From Phyto melanocephala (lineage: Eukaryota; Arthropoda; Insecta; Diptera; Rhinophoridae), in assembly GCA_941918925.1 (NCBI GenBank), contig OW799236.1:85834213-85898212 (forward strand): DNA of 64,000 nt, written 5' to 3'. Below the pieces are notes generated by a model. That model was given only the letters and a program-made list of their open reading frames with translations, did not search any database and had not been told where the DNA came from. Below are positions 1 through 11,150 of the stretch, piece by piece. The first letter of the stretch is position 1. The number at the start of each line of letters is the position of its first letter. Position numbers and translations under genes: made by a program.

Positions 1-410
1 CATTAGATCAAGTTTAGTGACGACAGCCAGTGTACGCCGACCATCTGGATCCACATCTTTTGCTAACTTTAAAGCTTCACTGGTAGCCATATCTGTGTTG
101 GCCGCTGTCACCGCCAGAATAATGGAATTGGGATTTTCTATGTACTTTAAAACTAATTCTTTTATTTGCTGTTCAATGTCCTCGGGCTGATCGCCGACGG
201 GCACTTTCGTTATACCCGGCAAATCCACTAGAGTTAAATTAACCACTTTTGTTGAAAATATTTTCAAATTAATCGGCTCCGCACAGATGCCTTTATTGCT
301 ACCAGCAATACGATCTGTCTCTTCTTCGATTTCCTGACGAATTTGATTGAAATCTGTATAAGTCTTTTTGGTGTGTAAGAATTTACCCCATTCTTCTAAA
401 TTCAAAGTAC
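1..410 (-). CDS. Drp1: Dynamin-related protein 1 (Drp1), exon 3, 5' part
   Basis: This is the third coding exon of a mitochondrial and peroxisomal fission GTPase, cut by the window edge exactly after a Met codon. Drp1 proteins are recruited from the cytosol to the outer mitochondrial membrane, assemble into rings and use GTP hydrolysis to constrict it. The exon begins after a CTTTAG acceptor (411-412) with two bases that complete a Gly codon, and gives residues 84-219. Visible motifs are [18 protein letters not shown] (G3, residues 145-162), the [18 protein letters not shown] helix region and TKLD (G4, 214-217). The reading frame is intact with no stops, and the residues match Drosophila Drp1 almost throughout as far as I recall it. 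The middle, GED and C-terminal parts lie outside the window. Confidence 0.96.
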
Positions 411-470
411 CTAAAGGGTACATATATCAACAATTTAATGTCTGCAGTTTTAAACAAATATTTAAATTAC

Positions 471-615
471 CATTTTCTGCTGAACGATTGGTGCGATCAT
501 CCAAAGGACTATGTATAAGTTGTAAAACAAGAGGTCGCCGTGTAACTATACCCGTTCCTCGTGGCAAAAATGAACGTCCCACCAAACTCTCGAGTACAGA
601 ACTTTTGCCGGAACT
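471..615 (-). CDS. Drp1: Drp1 exon 2 (P-loop second half and switch I)
   Basis: This 145 bp exon starts after a GGTAG acceptor (AG at 616-617) and ends at a GTAATT donor (469-470). It encodes residues 35-82 plus the first base of codon 83. It begins SSGKSS, which completes the P-loop started in exon 1; Lys38 is the nucleotide-binding lysine. [18 protein letters not shown] follows and carries the switch I threonine (Thr59). The exon then enters the Drp1-specific insert ([14 protein letters not shown]). The intron to exon 3 is only 60 bp, a normal size for flies. A plus-strand open frame over this exon is just its antisense shadow. Confidence 0.95.
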
Positions 616-660
616 CTACCAAAATTAAAAAATTTCAAATTGACAATCGTTTTTAACTAA

Positions 661-777
661 GGGCCGTATTCATAAAAAATATTTTAGGTTTATTAAAGGC
701 TTATTTGACAGATGTTGTAGCGAAATTTATCAAATAAGCCTTCAATAAACCTAAAATATTTTTTATGAATAAGACCC
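661..777. mobile_element. Foldback MITE, PIF/Harbinger (Tourist)-like
   Basis: Two arms of about 48 bp (661-708 and 730-777) are inverted copies with a few mismatches, separated by only about 21 bp. Ends read GGGCCGTATTCATAAAAAAT and, inverted, GGGTCTTATTCATAAAAAAT. TAA flanks each side (658-660 and 778-780), fitting the 3 bp TWA target duplication of PIF/Harbinger elements. It sits inside Drp1 intron 1, near the exon 2 acceptor. Confidence 0.7.
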
Positions 778-3700
778 TAATACTTAACAGGTAAAATAAT
801 AGTTTAAATAAATATTTTAAAGATAATTTTAGTTTTTTTTTTTATATAGAAATTTTTTTGTTTTAAACGTTTTTATATTACAGACATTTTGTGATTCTAA
901 AGTTTTCGAAACTTTAAGGATAAGTTTCTTATATATGTACTTTGAACTTTATACAAAAAATGAATTTTAAGCCTGAATATCTGAGTGAATAGATAAAATA
1001 TGTCGGAGAAGTACAGCCATACCGGCTACGAAATGCGAAAAATTTCAGGCTAATGAGAGCTACTACAACGCCAATACAGAGATCGCTTAAATTCTTCAAC
1101 ACACTTTCAAAATAATGTAAAAACCAAAAGAAAAAAATATTGTGTTTAGAAGAAAATGTGTGTTTTGCGTTAGAAACAATGAAATTTTATGAATGAATAA
1201 CAATTTTAAATATTTAAGAAGAAATACTTCTATAGACGACGTTGGATGGTTTGGTTTTTTTCCAGTACGTGTAAATTTTGGATACTCGAAACCCTTGAAC
1301 AACTGACTAACTAAATACAAAAATATATATTTATGGCATATTTTCGCAAATTTTGCATGACCATCATGATTAAGGGTGGCCAATGTGACTTGCTCTTTAC
1401 TAACAGTCCCTAAGTTTTAAGGAAAGCAGTCAGTAAAATTTAATGTTTATGAATCAAACCATTTTTTAAAAATAACAATAATTTGCTTTCGATTTGGAAT
1501 TGTTTATATCTGTTCCAAGAAAGATTTGGTTTGGTTTTGAAAGTTTGTATTTTTTTTAGCAAAGAACGTTGGATTTGGTTTGGATTTTGAAAATTTTTAA
1601 TTTTTTCTAGCAAAAAAAAAATATTTAAAATCAATCTAAACTAGCAATAAAAAAAGAAAGCGGCAAACTTTTATTGAACTGTGTTGTTTTTCTTAAGACT
1701 TATATGTGCTTATCTATCCCAAACAAATATAAAATCACAAAATAACAATCATGCTGAAACAATTTTTTTTATAAAGTAAGACACAAAAACGAAATGACGA
1801 TTGAAATTGATCACTCACATAGAAAATTGACCTATAAACAAATATCTTTGGTTTTTATTTACACCATAAATTCTATATGTGACAGCGCATAGAGAAAGGG
1901 ACCTAAGGGTAAAAAAAAACAGTTTTCACTTTTTTTTTTTTTTTTTTTGATGTGGACAACTTCTGAGCATCGAATGAGACCGATCCCATGCCCCAAAAGT
2001 GTTCCCTCCCGGAGATATGCGCGTTTTATAAAAACGAATTTATAAATGCGCGTTTTAATGTACATGGTATGCGTAAAAGTTAAATATTTTTTCAGTTTTG
2101 TTCTTTACCACTTAAGACAACTAAACAGTTGGATGTCGTACGCAGCTATTCACCGCGTACGTTGAACATCAACTATTAGAAATCACAATAACAGAAATCA
2201 ATTGTTCAATTCACAACCCCCATCGTGTTGTATTGTATATCGTCTATTAAACTACAGTTTCGGTTTATTAACTTGTGAAAATAATTTTTGGCCTAATTAT
2301 TGAATGTTACTATAACATTTACATATAAGATTATTAATGGAAAATATTTCAATGGGTTAAACGGTTCCATCACGGCAAAGATATTGACAGAAATATGAAT
2401 TTTTTTTATTAATATTGCAACAACAAAATTTAATTTAAGCAAAATTAACAACAGCAATCTGTGGCTTATACACACTTAATTATATGCTATAGGATACAAA
2501 CTGTGGGTGTGTTTTTCTTGTAGTTGTTGTAAACGATTGTATGTAATGCCGACTTAGTTTGCCGTATTGCTAAATTATGTAGTTTTTCGTCTATTCACTG
2601 TATGTAGCATGAACATGATCACATAATTTTTACATTAGCGTGTCATTAGGGATCATGTTTTTATGAATATATTTATATGAACTGCATTAAGTACATAAGT
2701 ATATAGAACACATGCATATTTGGTGAAAAGCAACCAATGTTTTATAAGCTGATGATGTTTATTTACGTGATATGTTAAAGGTATATTATGGTATGATTTT
2801 GCATTAATTTTGAAGTACATCACTTATGACAAACTATTATGGATTTAGGGAGTCATTTAGAATAAATGAATTTTTCACTAGTGATTTGAAATTAATAAAA
2901 AAAAAATGCTATGCTCAGTTTTAATGGAAATGAAAAACAACAAGCAAACAATACTGTTACCACAATCCTAATAGTGTATAGCCCAACGGAGGTTGCGAAT
3001 TGAATTATTTTTATTTGAATTATAACATTAGTGGTCAGTTTTTTACTCATTTTTGTTTTGATTTATTTTAGTTTAATAATGAGACATGACCAATTGCAAC
3101 TATTATTGGTTTGCAATAATGGCAATGAGTACAACCAATATGTTTTACATGGCATGCCTGAATATTTCCTGTATTTCTAAGAGAATTTAGATTTTTTATT
3201 GTATTTCTTAATACGAAACATATATTTATAATCAAAAATAATTTTTGAAAATTCAATAAAAATGAAAAAAAAAAAATTAATCTAATTTTACATGGCGTTA
3301 ATTTCTATATAAATCACGTACTGCAAAATATGTTTAATATACAAATTTTAAAGGAAAAATACCGAGTACCAGAAAGAAATAGGTTAATATAATCAACATT
3401 TTTGACTTTTCATAATAAAAGCCAAACCAAAAAATTTTAAATTTTTTCAAGATCAAATTCAGAATTTTCTAAATAAAGAGTTAAGTTTATACAAATCAAA
3501 TCTATTATTTATCAAACCAAATCTGATATTTTATAAATTACAATCATGAATTTGTTTTGTAAAATAAAGATAGTTACCTAGATCTTTTTTAAAAATTTTA
3601 AATAACTTTTTCTTTTATTTATTTCCTTGTTTAAGTTATAATAAAAAATATTACTGATTTACACCCTTATTATGGACTTTATTACATTATTTATCTAAAA

Positions 3701-3929
3701 TGTCAACAAATATGAGTTTCATAAGGTAAATTTTTATTTAAAAATTTAAATTTTTCAGTTTTTATTAAATTTTTTTAAAGTTCTTAATTATAAAACTCCG
3801 AAAAACTATTTTTTTTAATATTACTGTAAATCATTTTTATATTGGCTCAAGTTCATTTATTCTATTATTTCAATTTCCTAAAACACTTTCTAAGTTGAAA
3901 TGTAATCATTTAAGAATCTTGAAAAACTA

Positions 3930-4215
3930 TTCCGATATTAGCCGAGTGGAATGCATTTTTGAACCTAGCTACAATTTCCTCATCAGCACTCTTTATCGGT
4001 ACACTCATACTTATGTAATTTGAAATTGTATTTCTGTTCATATTCATTTATATGAAATATTAAATGTATTACAATTAAGTTGTGTTGTTAATTTATTTAT
4101 TGTCATTCGTTTAGTCCTGAAGATACCAGCCTTTGGTTGGCGAAATATTGACCAAATTAATAGAAAAGAAAATTATTAAAAAACCCACCTTGAGCTCGAT
4201 TATTTTACCAAAAAC
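3930..4215. repeat. Penelope-like-type remnant (uncertain)
   Basis: Two motifs occur that recur elsewhere in the window. One is a GCCGAGTGGAATGCA block with CTACAATTTCCTCATCAGCA (3942-3992), nearly the same as 18144-18197. The other is TCCTGAAGATACC followed by GGCGAAATATTG (4113-4149), comparable to CCCTGAAGAAGCTACC and GTAGCGAAATAT at 51220-51256. Such TGAAGA...CGAAA junctions are common at the 3' part of Penelope-like elements in my recollection. No reverse transcriptase is present here, so the class is an inference. Confidence 0.35.
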
Positions 4216-4265
4216 TTGCTGTTCATCAACAGGTCAAAAAAACATATATATCAATTTATATATAA

Positions 4266-4760
4266 TAACTAGCTGGACCGGCAAACGTTGTTTTGCCATA
4301 TACATAAATTATTTCTAGGAAATATTTTTTAGTTCAATAAAAATAATTTGTTCACTGCTATTTGTTGTTTCTTTTACTGCAATTTATGCACTTTTTGTGT
4401 GTGTTTATTTTATAATTTCTTGAATTGCATTTTAGTTCATAAATAGATTATTTTTATTGTTCAAGCAGTTTGTTTTGCATCTTGTTTTCTCCCTAAAGAA
4501 CTGCACTAAAAAGTGGGCGTCAAAGTAGGCGGGGTAAAAAAAGTATCTTATTAATCATACCAGAGTCTTAGTTATATTGTAAAAATTTCAAGATCTATCC
4601 AGCAGTATGGCTGTATGGGGAATGAAAAATAGATGTTGACCGATTCTAAGACCTACCCGGTATATACACAAAATTTCATAAAAATCGGTCCACCAATTTC
4701 GGAGGAGTTTAATCACAAATACTACGACACGAGAATTTTATATACCTACCTATTAGATTT
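4266..4760 (+). repeat. Dispersed repeat, AACTAGCTG-start family, copy 1
   Basis: It starts AACTAGCTGGACCGGCAAAC, carries a GTGGGCGTCAAAGTAGGCG block, and ends with AAATTTCATAAAAATCGGTC and a GGAGGAG motif, then ACGACACGAGAATTTTATAT. A second copy lies at 7183-7530 with the same head (AACTAGCTGACCCGG) and the same AAAATTTCATAAAAATCGG tail. This head and tail combination is widespread in insect genomes, but I cannot name its class with certainty. Confidence 0.55.
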
Positions 4761-5247
4761 TAAAAATAAAAATACGTTTCGTAAGTAGCGCGGCTTATTT
4801 TAACCATTAAGAAAAAAAAATGAAACACTTAAATAATTTGTAATTTTTTTAACATTACAAAAAAAAAACATTTTATAAAGTTTTTGTAATAGAAACCCTA
4901 ACACAAACCAAATCATTTTTGTACATAATCTCACTTTTTAACCAAATATTGATTTTTTTCTTAATTTTTGCTCTACATTTCCACATAAGACAAACATAAA
5001 AAATATTTGTGTATTTTGTACGTTACATAAACATGACAAAAACATGATTTCTCAGATGACCAAAAATCTCATAATTTTTACAATTTTGATCAAATGATAA
5101 TTCTAAACATGTTTGCCGGTATCAAAAGGATTATATAATAAACAAAATATACAAGTCAGCCTTTTAAACAAAAAAAGAAATAGGAAAGCCGATTAATTCT
5201 TTGGACATGAGAAAATTCCTTTGCAGTACTTTGGTTCTTTTTCTTAC

Positions 5248-5349
5248 CTGACTACCTAAAACCACAATTTGGGGCAATTGTATGGAATCCGAGCCCACTG
5301 TATTGAATACATCTTGCAGTTTATTAATAACAGGAATTAATGCTTCCAT
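5248..5349 (-). CDS. Drp1: Drp1 exon 1 with start codon
   Basis: The ATG lies at 5347-5349 in the context ATAAAATGG. The exon encodes 34 residues starting [13 protein letters not shown] and ending IVVLGSQ, then a GTAAGA donor at 5246-5247. Reading through the donor gives an unrelated tail that stops at 5164, so the splice choice is clear: exon 2 continues in phase 0 and restores GSQSSGKSS. The N-terminus is the usual start of Drp1 proteins, with no targeting signal, as expected for a cytosolic dynamin. The 5' UTR and promoter must lie to the right of 5349, but I cannot fix the transcription start. Confidence 0.95.
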
Positions 5350-5808
5350 TTTATTCTGAACAATTTTTAACTTTGTAAAATTCCTTCAATTTTCACTTAA
5401 GCTGCTTTAAAAAAATTAATATTTTTGACATACAAAATTGATTTTCTTCTAGTTTTATTTTTTGCACTTTTACACCAAGAAATTGTTTACGAAGTACTAA
5501 ATAAAATTTAACTATTACTGTATTAACAGTAGCTTTGTTATATAAACAGAAATATTTTGTTTGAATTAATATGCAATTTTTGAAAAAATTTTAGAAAATC
5601 ATTTACTAATCACAAAGCAAAAAATTCTGTTTCTTCGTTGACTGCTGCGTTTTGCAAATTCTCATTACACTGTTCTTTGGTGAAAAAGCTGAGTTGTAAA
5701 ATTTGGTAGCAAAAATTAAAAGCTATAATATCTCTACACGTAACATTTTTTTTCTAACATGGTAATATAGCGCAATCCATTTTTAAGGTTGAAAGTTTTA
5801 TATTAGTA
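5350..5808. other. Region upstream of Drp1
   Basis: This stretch should contain the Drp1 5' UTR and core promoter on the minus strand. It is AT-rich. I see no convincing TATA box or initiator with a matching downstream element, so no start site is called. Confidence 0.4.
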
Positions 5809-6496
5809 ATACCCCTTTCGCATTGGGCAAGTCACTTGCTCAAGTTAGTTTTTTATTTTCTTTTATTTTTCTTTGAACTTGCTTTCATGTTCAGACTCAG
5901 CAACTGACTTGCCCAAGTTTCGTTCTCTTTTACTTATTATACTCTTCACACAGTGAAAAAGGGTATATATAGGTTTGTCATTCCGTTTGAAATTTCTACA
6001 ATTATCAATTATCTACACATACATACAAACGTGGTATACTGGTTAGAGTGAGCCAAAAAATTTTTTTTATTTTATATTTTATTAAAATTTTTATTGTTTT
6101 ATTTTTAATTTTTCTTTTAATTTATTTTTTTTTAAGCACATAAGTAAACTTAATGTATAATATTACAATGGGATGTTTTTATATATGTATGTTTTGTATG
6201 TACGTATTTCATATGAGATAAATGGTGACATAAACAATTGTTGTTGCATGACAACACGTTGTGAAGGGTATATAAGATTCGGCATGGCCGAATATAGCAC
6301 TCTTGTTTGTTTTTATTACTCTTTTGTTTTTGGTTTCTCAACAAAAACTTGCTCGTACTTGCCGAGTACAGGCAAGTGTGTACTCAAAAATGAGCAAGTT
6401 TCTTCCTCTTAACCCGACCTTACCCCTTTTGCCTATAAACACAACACTTGCGCAAGTCACTTGCGCAAGTGACTTGCCTAGTCTGAAAGCCGTGTA
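5809..6496. mobile_element. MITE with GGCAAGTCACTTGC subterminal inverted repeats
   Basis: The left end reads TACCCCTTTCGCATT then GGCAAGTCACTTGC (5826-5839). The right end, inverted, reads TTACACGGCTTTCAGACTA then the same 14 bases (6465-6478). Further CAAGT/ACTTG motifs crowd both halves. A family A Helentron-like element (5939-6311) is inserted in the middle, so the original element was roughly 310 bp. No coding capacity is visible. A related CAAGT-rich sequence occurs at 26870-27500. Confidence 0.55.
5939..6311 (+). mobile_element. DINE-1/Helentron-like family A, copy 1 (internally deleted)
   Basis: The 5' part matches family A from the CTTCACACAGTG head to GAAATTTCTACAATT. It then jumps to the GTGGTATACTGGTTAGAG module, a T-rich middle and the 3' end with the ATTCGGCATGGCCGAAT stem-loop. 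The GTCY microsatellite portion is lost. It is nested in the MITE at 5809-6496. Confidence 0.75.
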
Positions 6497-7182
6497 ACCG
6501 CAACAGATTTTTGTGATTGGTGTTTTAGGGTTTTGCTTGTTATTAAGTTTAGTTTGGCAATTTATCGTTTCATTATCCTAAACAATTTTTCGATTCATTC
6601 TTAGGAAATTTTGATATTATGTTCTACTTAAAAAATTGCAACAAAATTTATTGCTTATGTTACAATATCTAACAAAAACAACAATAAAAAATAAAGCATT
6701 TTAAAAATATTGTGTATTTAGAAAAAATCAATTAAAAATTATTTATATCCCAAATCACATACTTTGCAACTTGCTTATGTAACCAGGCAATTTTTATTGT
6801 TGCTGGCATAGTGTACTATGATTATGGTTTTATTTCTTTTGCATTCAAGGTGAATCGTTGTTTATTGTTTTCTTCTTGTTAAGTTCATTAAAAACCAACA
6901 AGCTGTGAATATGTACGATTTGATCGTTACTAAATACTTATAATTAAAAAAAACTTACAATAATTGTGGAATTCTCTTATTATTAACCTTGTATAGAACT
7001 GATGTTCCGATTATGATTTAGTTGTTGGTTGCAGTTTGTGTATCAAAAATGCAACGTGAGATATAAACGTATTACAAGTACAGATAGTAATATATTACAC
7101 ACTGCTTTTTCAACCCTTCGCCATCAAATGGTTAACCTTTCAATTTCCCTGTTGTAAAAAGAAAAAAATGCATTTTTATATA
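6497..7182. other. Unassigned AT-rich DNA
   Basis: I see no gene, inverted repeat or known element here. Confidence 0.4.
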
Positions 7183-7530
7183 TTAACTAGCTGACCCGGT
7201 CCGCGCTACAGGCCCTAAGCAAATATTAGTGTTGACCCTTAAACGAAATTTAAGGACTTTAAATAAAAATCAATGGAATACCTATCATAAAGTTTTTTTT
7301 ACAACGGCTTTAAAAAAAAAATAAAATAAAAAAAGCAAACAAAATAAATATATGTATATGTCATTGGTGGTGCAATATGAAAATCCCATTTTCCCACGCT
7401 CAAAAATCGGGCTTCACAGTGTCACACGCCTAAATATTCTGAAGATTCCCTGAAAATTTCATAAAAATCGGCTCAGGCGTTTTGAAGTCCATACGTTATA
7501 TACATACACACTTTCTTTTTTATATATATA
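7183..7530 (+). repeat. Dispersed repeat, AACTAGCTG-start family, copy 2
   Basis: The head AACTAGCTGACCCGGTCCGC and the tail TTTCATAAAAATCGGCTCAG match the copy at 4266-4760. The interior is shorter and diverged. A TATATATATAGAAGATAGAAG run marks the right end. Confidence 0.5.
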
Positions 7531-8782
7531 GAAGATAGAAGAAGATTACCTGTGACGTGTCTCCACCCAATGAAAATAGGCATTGTTTACGCTTGGTCTC
7601 ATAAGCAAAATCGTTGGCATAACTATTATTGCTAAAGTGAGTCTATTTTTACTTAGTGGAGAACCTGACACAAGTAATTTTATTTATAAAATTTCATATT
7701 TTTGTTTTAATTTTATGTTTTTTTTTTCGAAACTCTAAATTGTTATTATCAGGTAAAATTATATAAATTTAAATTTGTTTTTGCAAAGAAAAAAAAAAAA
7801 ACAAAGGAAATGATTTGAATGAAATAATTGTTCAATCGAATCAGCAAAGCAATAATTGCGAAACAATTTACTACATATGTATGGCGGTTTGCGGTCTACA
7901 CTTCACAATTTCTATGGACGCAATCAAATTTTACAATTGCGGCAAAAAATATTGGAGATCTGGGACTAGAAATAAATTACCGTTACTCTGCCGATGTTTT
8001 TGCTTATGCTTAGCAATGAAAATTGCTACGTGGAGACAGAGCTTATGTACTTTTTAGAGATGTGTTTATTTGCCATAATTGATGACAGAATGATTCGTAT
8101 ATATTCAGAATTATTAATAACAAAGTTTGAAAAATAAAAAAATCCGTTATTATTTTTATTGGTATTTTTTCATTAAACTTTAAAAGATTGTTTATAATTA
8201 TTTTTTTTTGTAAATGAACGCAATTCAGTAAAGTTTAGTTAAAATATAAAAACTTTTGAGTAAGCCAACGAACATGCTGATTAGACAGACAGTTAACAAA
8301 TTCTTGCCGCTCTTAATTTGGTAAATAGACTTGTTCCAAATCACACTTTTTTATTTTGTTATGTTTGGAACTACTATTAAGGACAAGTGGTATGAAGAGG
8401 CAAATATAATAAATATTTGTACCTATGTATATAATAGAAAAATATAAAATAAAATCAAAAACTTAAAGAAAAATCAGATCCCTTTGTGACATATCAACCA
8501 AAGGGTAAAATTAAATATAAAAAACAAAATATGAAATTAATTTTAAAGTAGAAATAAATAACAAATTTACAAAACGGATTAATGCCAATAACGTACCGTA
8601 CCGTAACGGATAATTTTTGTAACTTTTTTGCGGCTCTTTACAAGAACAATACAGGAAAAAAGGAAATTGTTTTTGTAAACTAAAACAAAACTTAATTTTC
8701 AATCAATTGTTTGATGGTTACATATTTGTAGTTTTTTTTTATTTTATTAAAAAAATGTTTGAAGTTAACCAAAAAAACTAAC
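7531..8782. other. AT-rich DNA with weak inverted repeat
   Basis: GTGTCTCCAC (7557-7566) and GTGGAGACAG (8030-8039) could mark the ends of a decayed inverted-repeat element, but only about 8 bp pair. Open frames at 7815-8057 overlap each other and look like nothing known. The rest is AT-rich without signal. Confidence 0.25.
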
Positions 8783-9907
8783 CTGGCAGCATAGCTGCCA
8801 GATTTGACGATTTATCGTCATTTTGACGATTTTACGTACTAAAATTACATGTTGACGATTTGACGATTTATGTTATGTTTTTGACGATTTTCAGGAATTC
8901 AAGCTTGCAACATTTTTCATTACTTCTATATCAACCTTAAACTAAATAAAAATAATTTGTAACGGTTTTTTATGTTATTAATAATAGAAAAGAGTGAAAG
9001 AGATAAATCTGTCATTATTTAATGTGTTTGTGTGGATAATTTTTCCACTTTGTTCCCTTTTTAACATAGTATATGCCACATTTTATCAACTGATACCTAC
9101 AAGACGAACAAATATAAATTTGGAAACGCGTTTAAAACAATTTTAAGGTTTAAAATAAATTTATTTAAAAATAAGTGACAAGTTAATATGCTTAAATTCT
9201 TAAAAAATGGTAAGTTCTTTTAATTATACATTCGATTTTTAAGGTTTTAATTATATTTTAATGTTTACATTATATTTTCAATAGAAAACCAAGATGATGA
9301 AAATTGTAGCAGCTCTTCCTCTGTAAGTAGAAATTTCAGCTATTTTTTATACAAAACTTTGTAGCAGCAAAAATTAAATTTTAATGGTGTTTTTCACAGG
9401 TAACCAACAAGAAAAAGAAAATTAAGGAAGACTGGTTTGCAGATCCAAAAATAAGTTTATGGGCTGAAAAGCGAAACGATGTAGTTTATTTTGGCGTTGT
9501 GCTCGTCTTACGCTTGTCTAAAGCTACCTTAATCGGTGGAAACTTTAGCAAGAAATGATTATAGTTATTTTTCAAATAGTCTAAAAAGATGCAGCCAATT
9601 TATTATTATTCATTATTTTTTGTATTTTTATATTAATATTTATTTTTCGAAATTAATTCTAAATTGTATTATATTTATTGTCATGTTATTAACTTAAAAG
9701 GGTCTAATAAAACCATTTATCTCTTTAGATTTAAAAAGTTTGTTATGTTATGCATTAAATAAAAAATGTTTTGTTTTAAAAAATGCGTTTCTTTATTTTG
9801 ACGTTTTTATGACGATTTGCGTAAACTATTTGACGATTTTGACGATTTTTTCCCCCAAATTAGACGATTTTACTCCAATTTTATCTGGCAGCTATGCCTG
9901 GCAGCAC
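8783..9907 (+). mobile_element. TIR DNA transposon with TTGACGATTT subterminal repeats
   Basis: Inverted ends share GCATAGCTGCCAGAT perfectly (8789-8803 and, inverted, 9883-9897), with imperfect outer bases (CTGGCA against CTGCCAG). Both subterminal zones are packed with TTGACGATTT or ATTTTGACG copies, four or more on each side, pointing inward. The interior holds an intron-containing open frame (9188-9558). The layout (TIR, subterminal transposase-binding-like repeats, internal gene) is that of a cut-and-paste element, perhaps hAT-like. No clear target duplication was found, and no catalytic domain remains. Confidence 0.7.
9188..9558 (+). CDS. Three-exon open frame inside the TIR element (transposon zinc-finger-like fragment)
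   Basis: Splicing 9188-9209, 9285-9322 and 9400-9558 gives one uninterrupted frame of about 72 residues ending at TGA. The donors are GTAAGT and GTAAGT, and the acceptors are TTTCAATAG and TTTCACAG. It starts MLKFLKNENQDDENCSSSSS, continues with a lysine-rich stretch and WFADPKISLWAEKRNDVVYF, and ends FSKK. The WF.DP....WA......YF pattern followed by a region that should carry Cys and His resembles the BED/C2H2-like zinc finger at the start of some insect transposon proteins. Here the expected cysteines read Gly and Leu, so the finger is probably dead or frame-altered. AATAAA lies at 9706-9711. I do not recognise the full protein. Introns 1 and 2 are about 75 bp, normal for flies. Confidence 0.45.
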
Positions 9908-10497
9908 TTTTTTACTAAATGATGAGTTGAAGGCGGTAAAAATTAAGTTTAAATTAATAATTATCAAAAAATCTTATATATAAAGCTTAATTTGAATTTT
10001 TACGTTTATTTGTAATAAAATATGTACAATATTTATTACAATTTCAACATCATACGCTAACCCCTCGTTGAACTTAATGTTTGTTTTTTAATTTTATTTT
10101 TATTAATTAAATTAATAATTAAAAAGCTTGACTTACAAGATTAAGTGATTATGAAATCAACACGTGTGATGGAAAAGCCAAAAAAATCAAGAAAATTTAA
10201 ATGTAAATATAGTTTTTAAAGGTTAAAAAGTTGGTCACGTGTCAAAAAAATTAATAAAGAATTTACAACAAATTTTATATGAAAAGAAAATGAATATTCA
10301 ATTGACTACAAAAGGTTAGGTTATGACGTAATGACTCGAAACTGGAATCAATTTTTAAATCAGTTATGATTTTGAAGATATTCTATGTTTTCAAAAAAAT
10401 GAAGACTCTTGCGCGACATACTTATGTATACCTCTGAGCATCATTTAAAAACGATTTACAAAGTTCTGTTTAAAATAATTGAAATTCGTAAACAAAT
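9908..10497. other. Unassigned AT-rich DNA
   Basis: No feature can be supported here. It may include the lost 3' end of the pogo-like element to its right. Confidence 0.35.
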
Positions 10498-10746
10498 TTA
10501 TGATTTATTAACTTTGTTGAGGTGGTTGATTTGTGCTTTTTGCTCTAGTCGCTTTAACAATAGAATATCCTGCATATTAAAATTATTCTCATCGGCTCGT
10601 TTAGCGTGTTGTATTATTTCTTTATCGGAAAAATCCAATGAAAATTCATTTGCACCAGTTGCCCAATCATTGATATCTTCTTCAGTTACGTCAATACTGA
10701 AACTCATAGCTCCAATCATGTTTGGCCCTGAAGTAATGATGTGCAA
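10498..10746 (-). pseudogene. Tigger/pogo transposase C-terminal remnant
   Basis: This 82-residue open frame is the acidic C-terminal tail only: VTEEDINDWATGANEF, DKEIIQHAKRADENNF and LLLKRLEQKAQINHL. The apparent start Met is an accident of the internal deletion. No catalytic Asp residue is present, so it cannot act as a transposase. Confidence 0.65.
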
Positions 10747-10942
10747 AATGTAAATGTAATGAATAACAAAACATGCGAGTAAAAAACGGGAAACACACGA
10801 ATTTTAATATGTATTTATTCTTGCGTTAAAAAAATTTGTCCGGATTGTAGAGGTAAAAACCTTAAATTGTCCGAAATCTAGAAGCGTCCGGATTATTGGA
10901 GTGACCGGACTTGCGCATGTCCGGATTGTCGAAGTTGCACTG
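10498..10942 (-). mobile_element. pogo/Tigger-like element, internally deleted
   Basis: The right end reads, inverted, CAGTGCAACTTCGACAATCC (10923-10942) with a flanking TA, the typical pogo/Tigger terminal repeat, followed by several inner TCCGGAC repeats. Directly downstream on the minus strand an open frame (10746 down to 10498) reads MSFSIDVTEEDINDWATGAN, then FSDKEIIQHAKRADEN. This acidic ITxEDLxDW...LTDEEIIxHV pattern is the usual C-terminal tail of Tigger/pogo transposases. The DNA-binding and DDE catalytic parts are missing, so the 5' terminus is fused to the 3' end of the gene. The other terminal repeat was not found. Confidence 0.72.
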
Positions 10943-11037
10943 TACTAGAAAACAGTTCTTTACTAGGGTACTTACAATGTGGCATCTAAATCCATTTTTT
11001 TAACATGGCGATGTCATTGGAGGCAAGTAGTTACCAC

Positions 11038-11150
11038 GCTTGCTTGCAAATATGAACTCAAATAAGTACTTTCAACCCTCGCTTACAAATAGGGACTCGA
11101 AAAAGAGAATAACGCTCGCTTTTTAAATAGGGACTTTAATAAGTACTTAC
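11038..11150. repeat. Short degenerate tandem repeat, about 40 bp unit
   Basis: Three successive variants of CTCGCTTACAAATAGGGACT occur, each followed by AAATAAGTACTT-like sequence, at about 11038, 11079 and 11117. Units are imperfect. Confidence 0.4.

Larger units (their letters stand above)
616..5247 (-). other. Drp1 intron 1 (4632 bp)
   Basis: The intron has a GTAAGA donor (at 5247 reading down) and a TTTTGGTAG acceptor (at 616). It interrupts the P-loop between Gln34 and Ser35. It holds a Tourist-like foldback MITE (661-777), a Penelope-like remnant (3930-4215) and a dispersed repeat (4266-4760). The stretches 780-3929 and 4761-5160 are AT-rich, with poly-T and poly-A runs and no coding signal that I can see. 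Open frames within it are short and look like chance products of base composition. Confidence 0.9.

Noticed and set aside
368..628. Plus-strand 86-residue open frame
   Set aside because: It is the antisense of Drp1 exons 2 and 3, whose minus-strand reading is certain from the GTPase motifs and splice sites.
5164..5247. Continuation of the Drp1 start frame past 5248
   Set aside because: It is intron read-through beyond a GTAAGA donor. The residues after GSQ do not match dynamins, and exon 2 restores the P-loop.
7553..8046. Candidate MITE with GTCTCCAC ends
   Set aside because: Pairing is about eight bases with poor extension. Kept only as a note in the regional entry.
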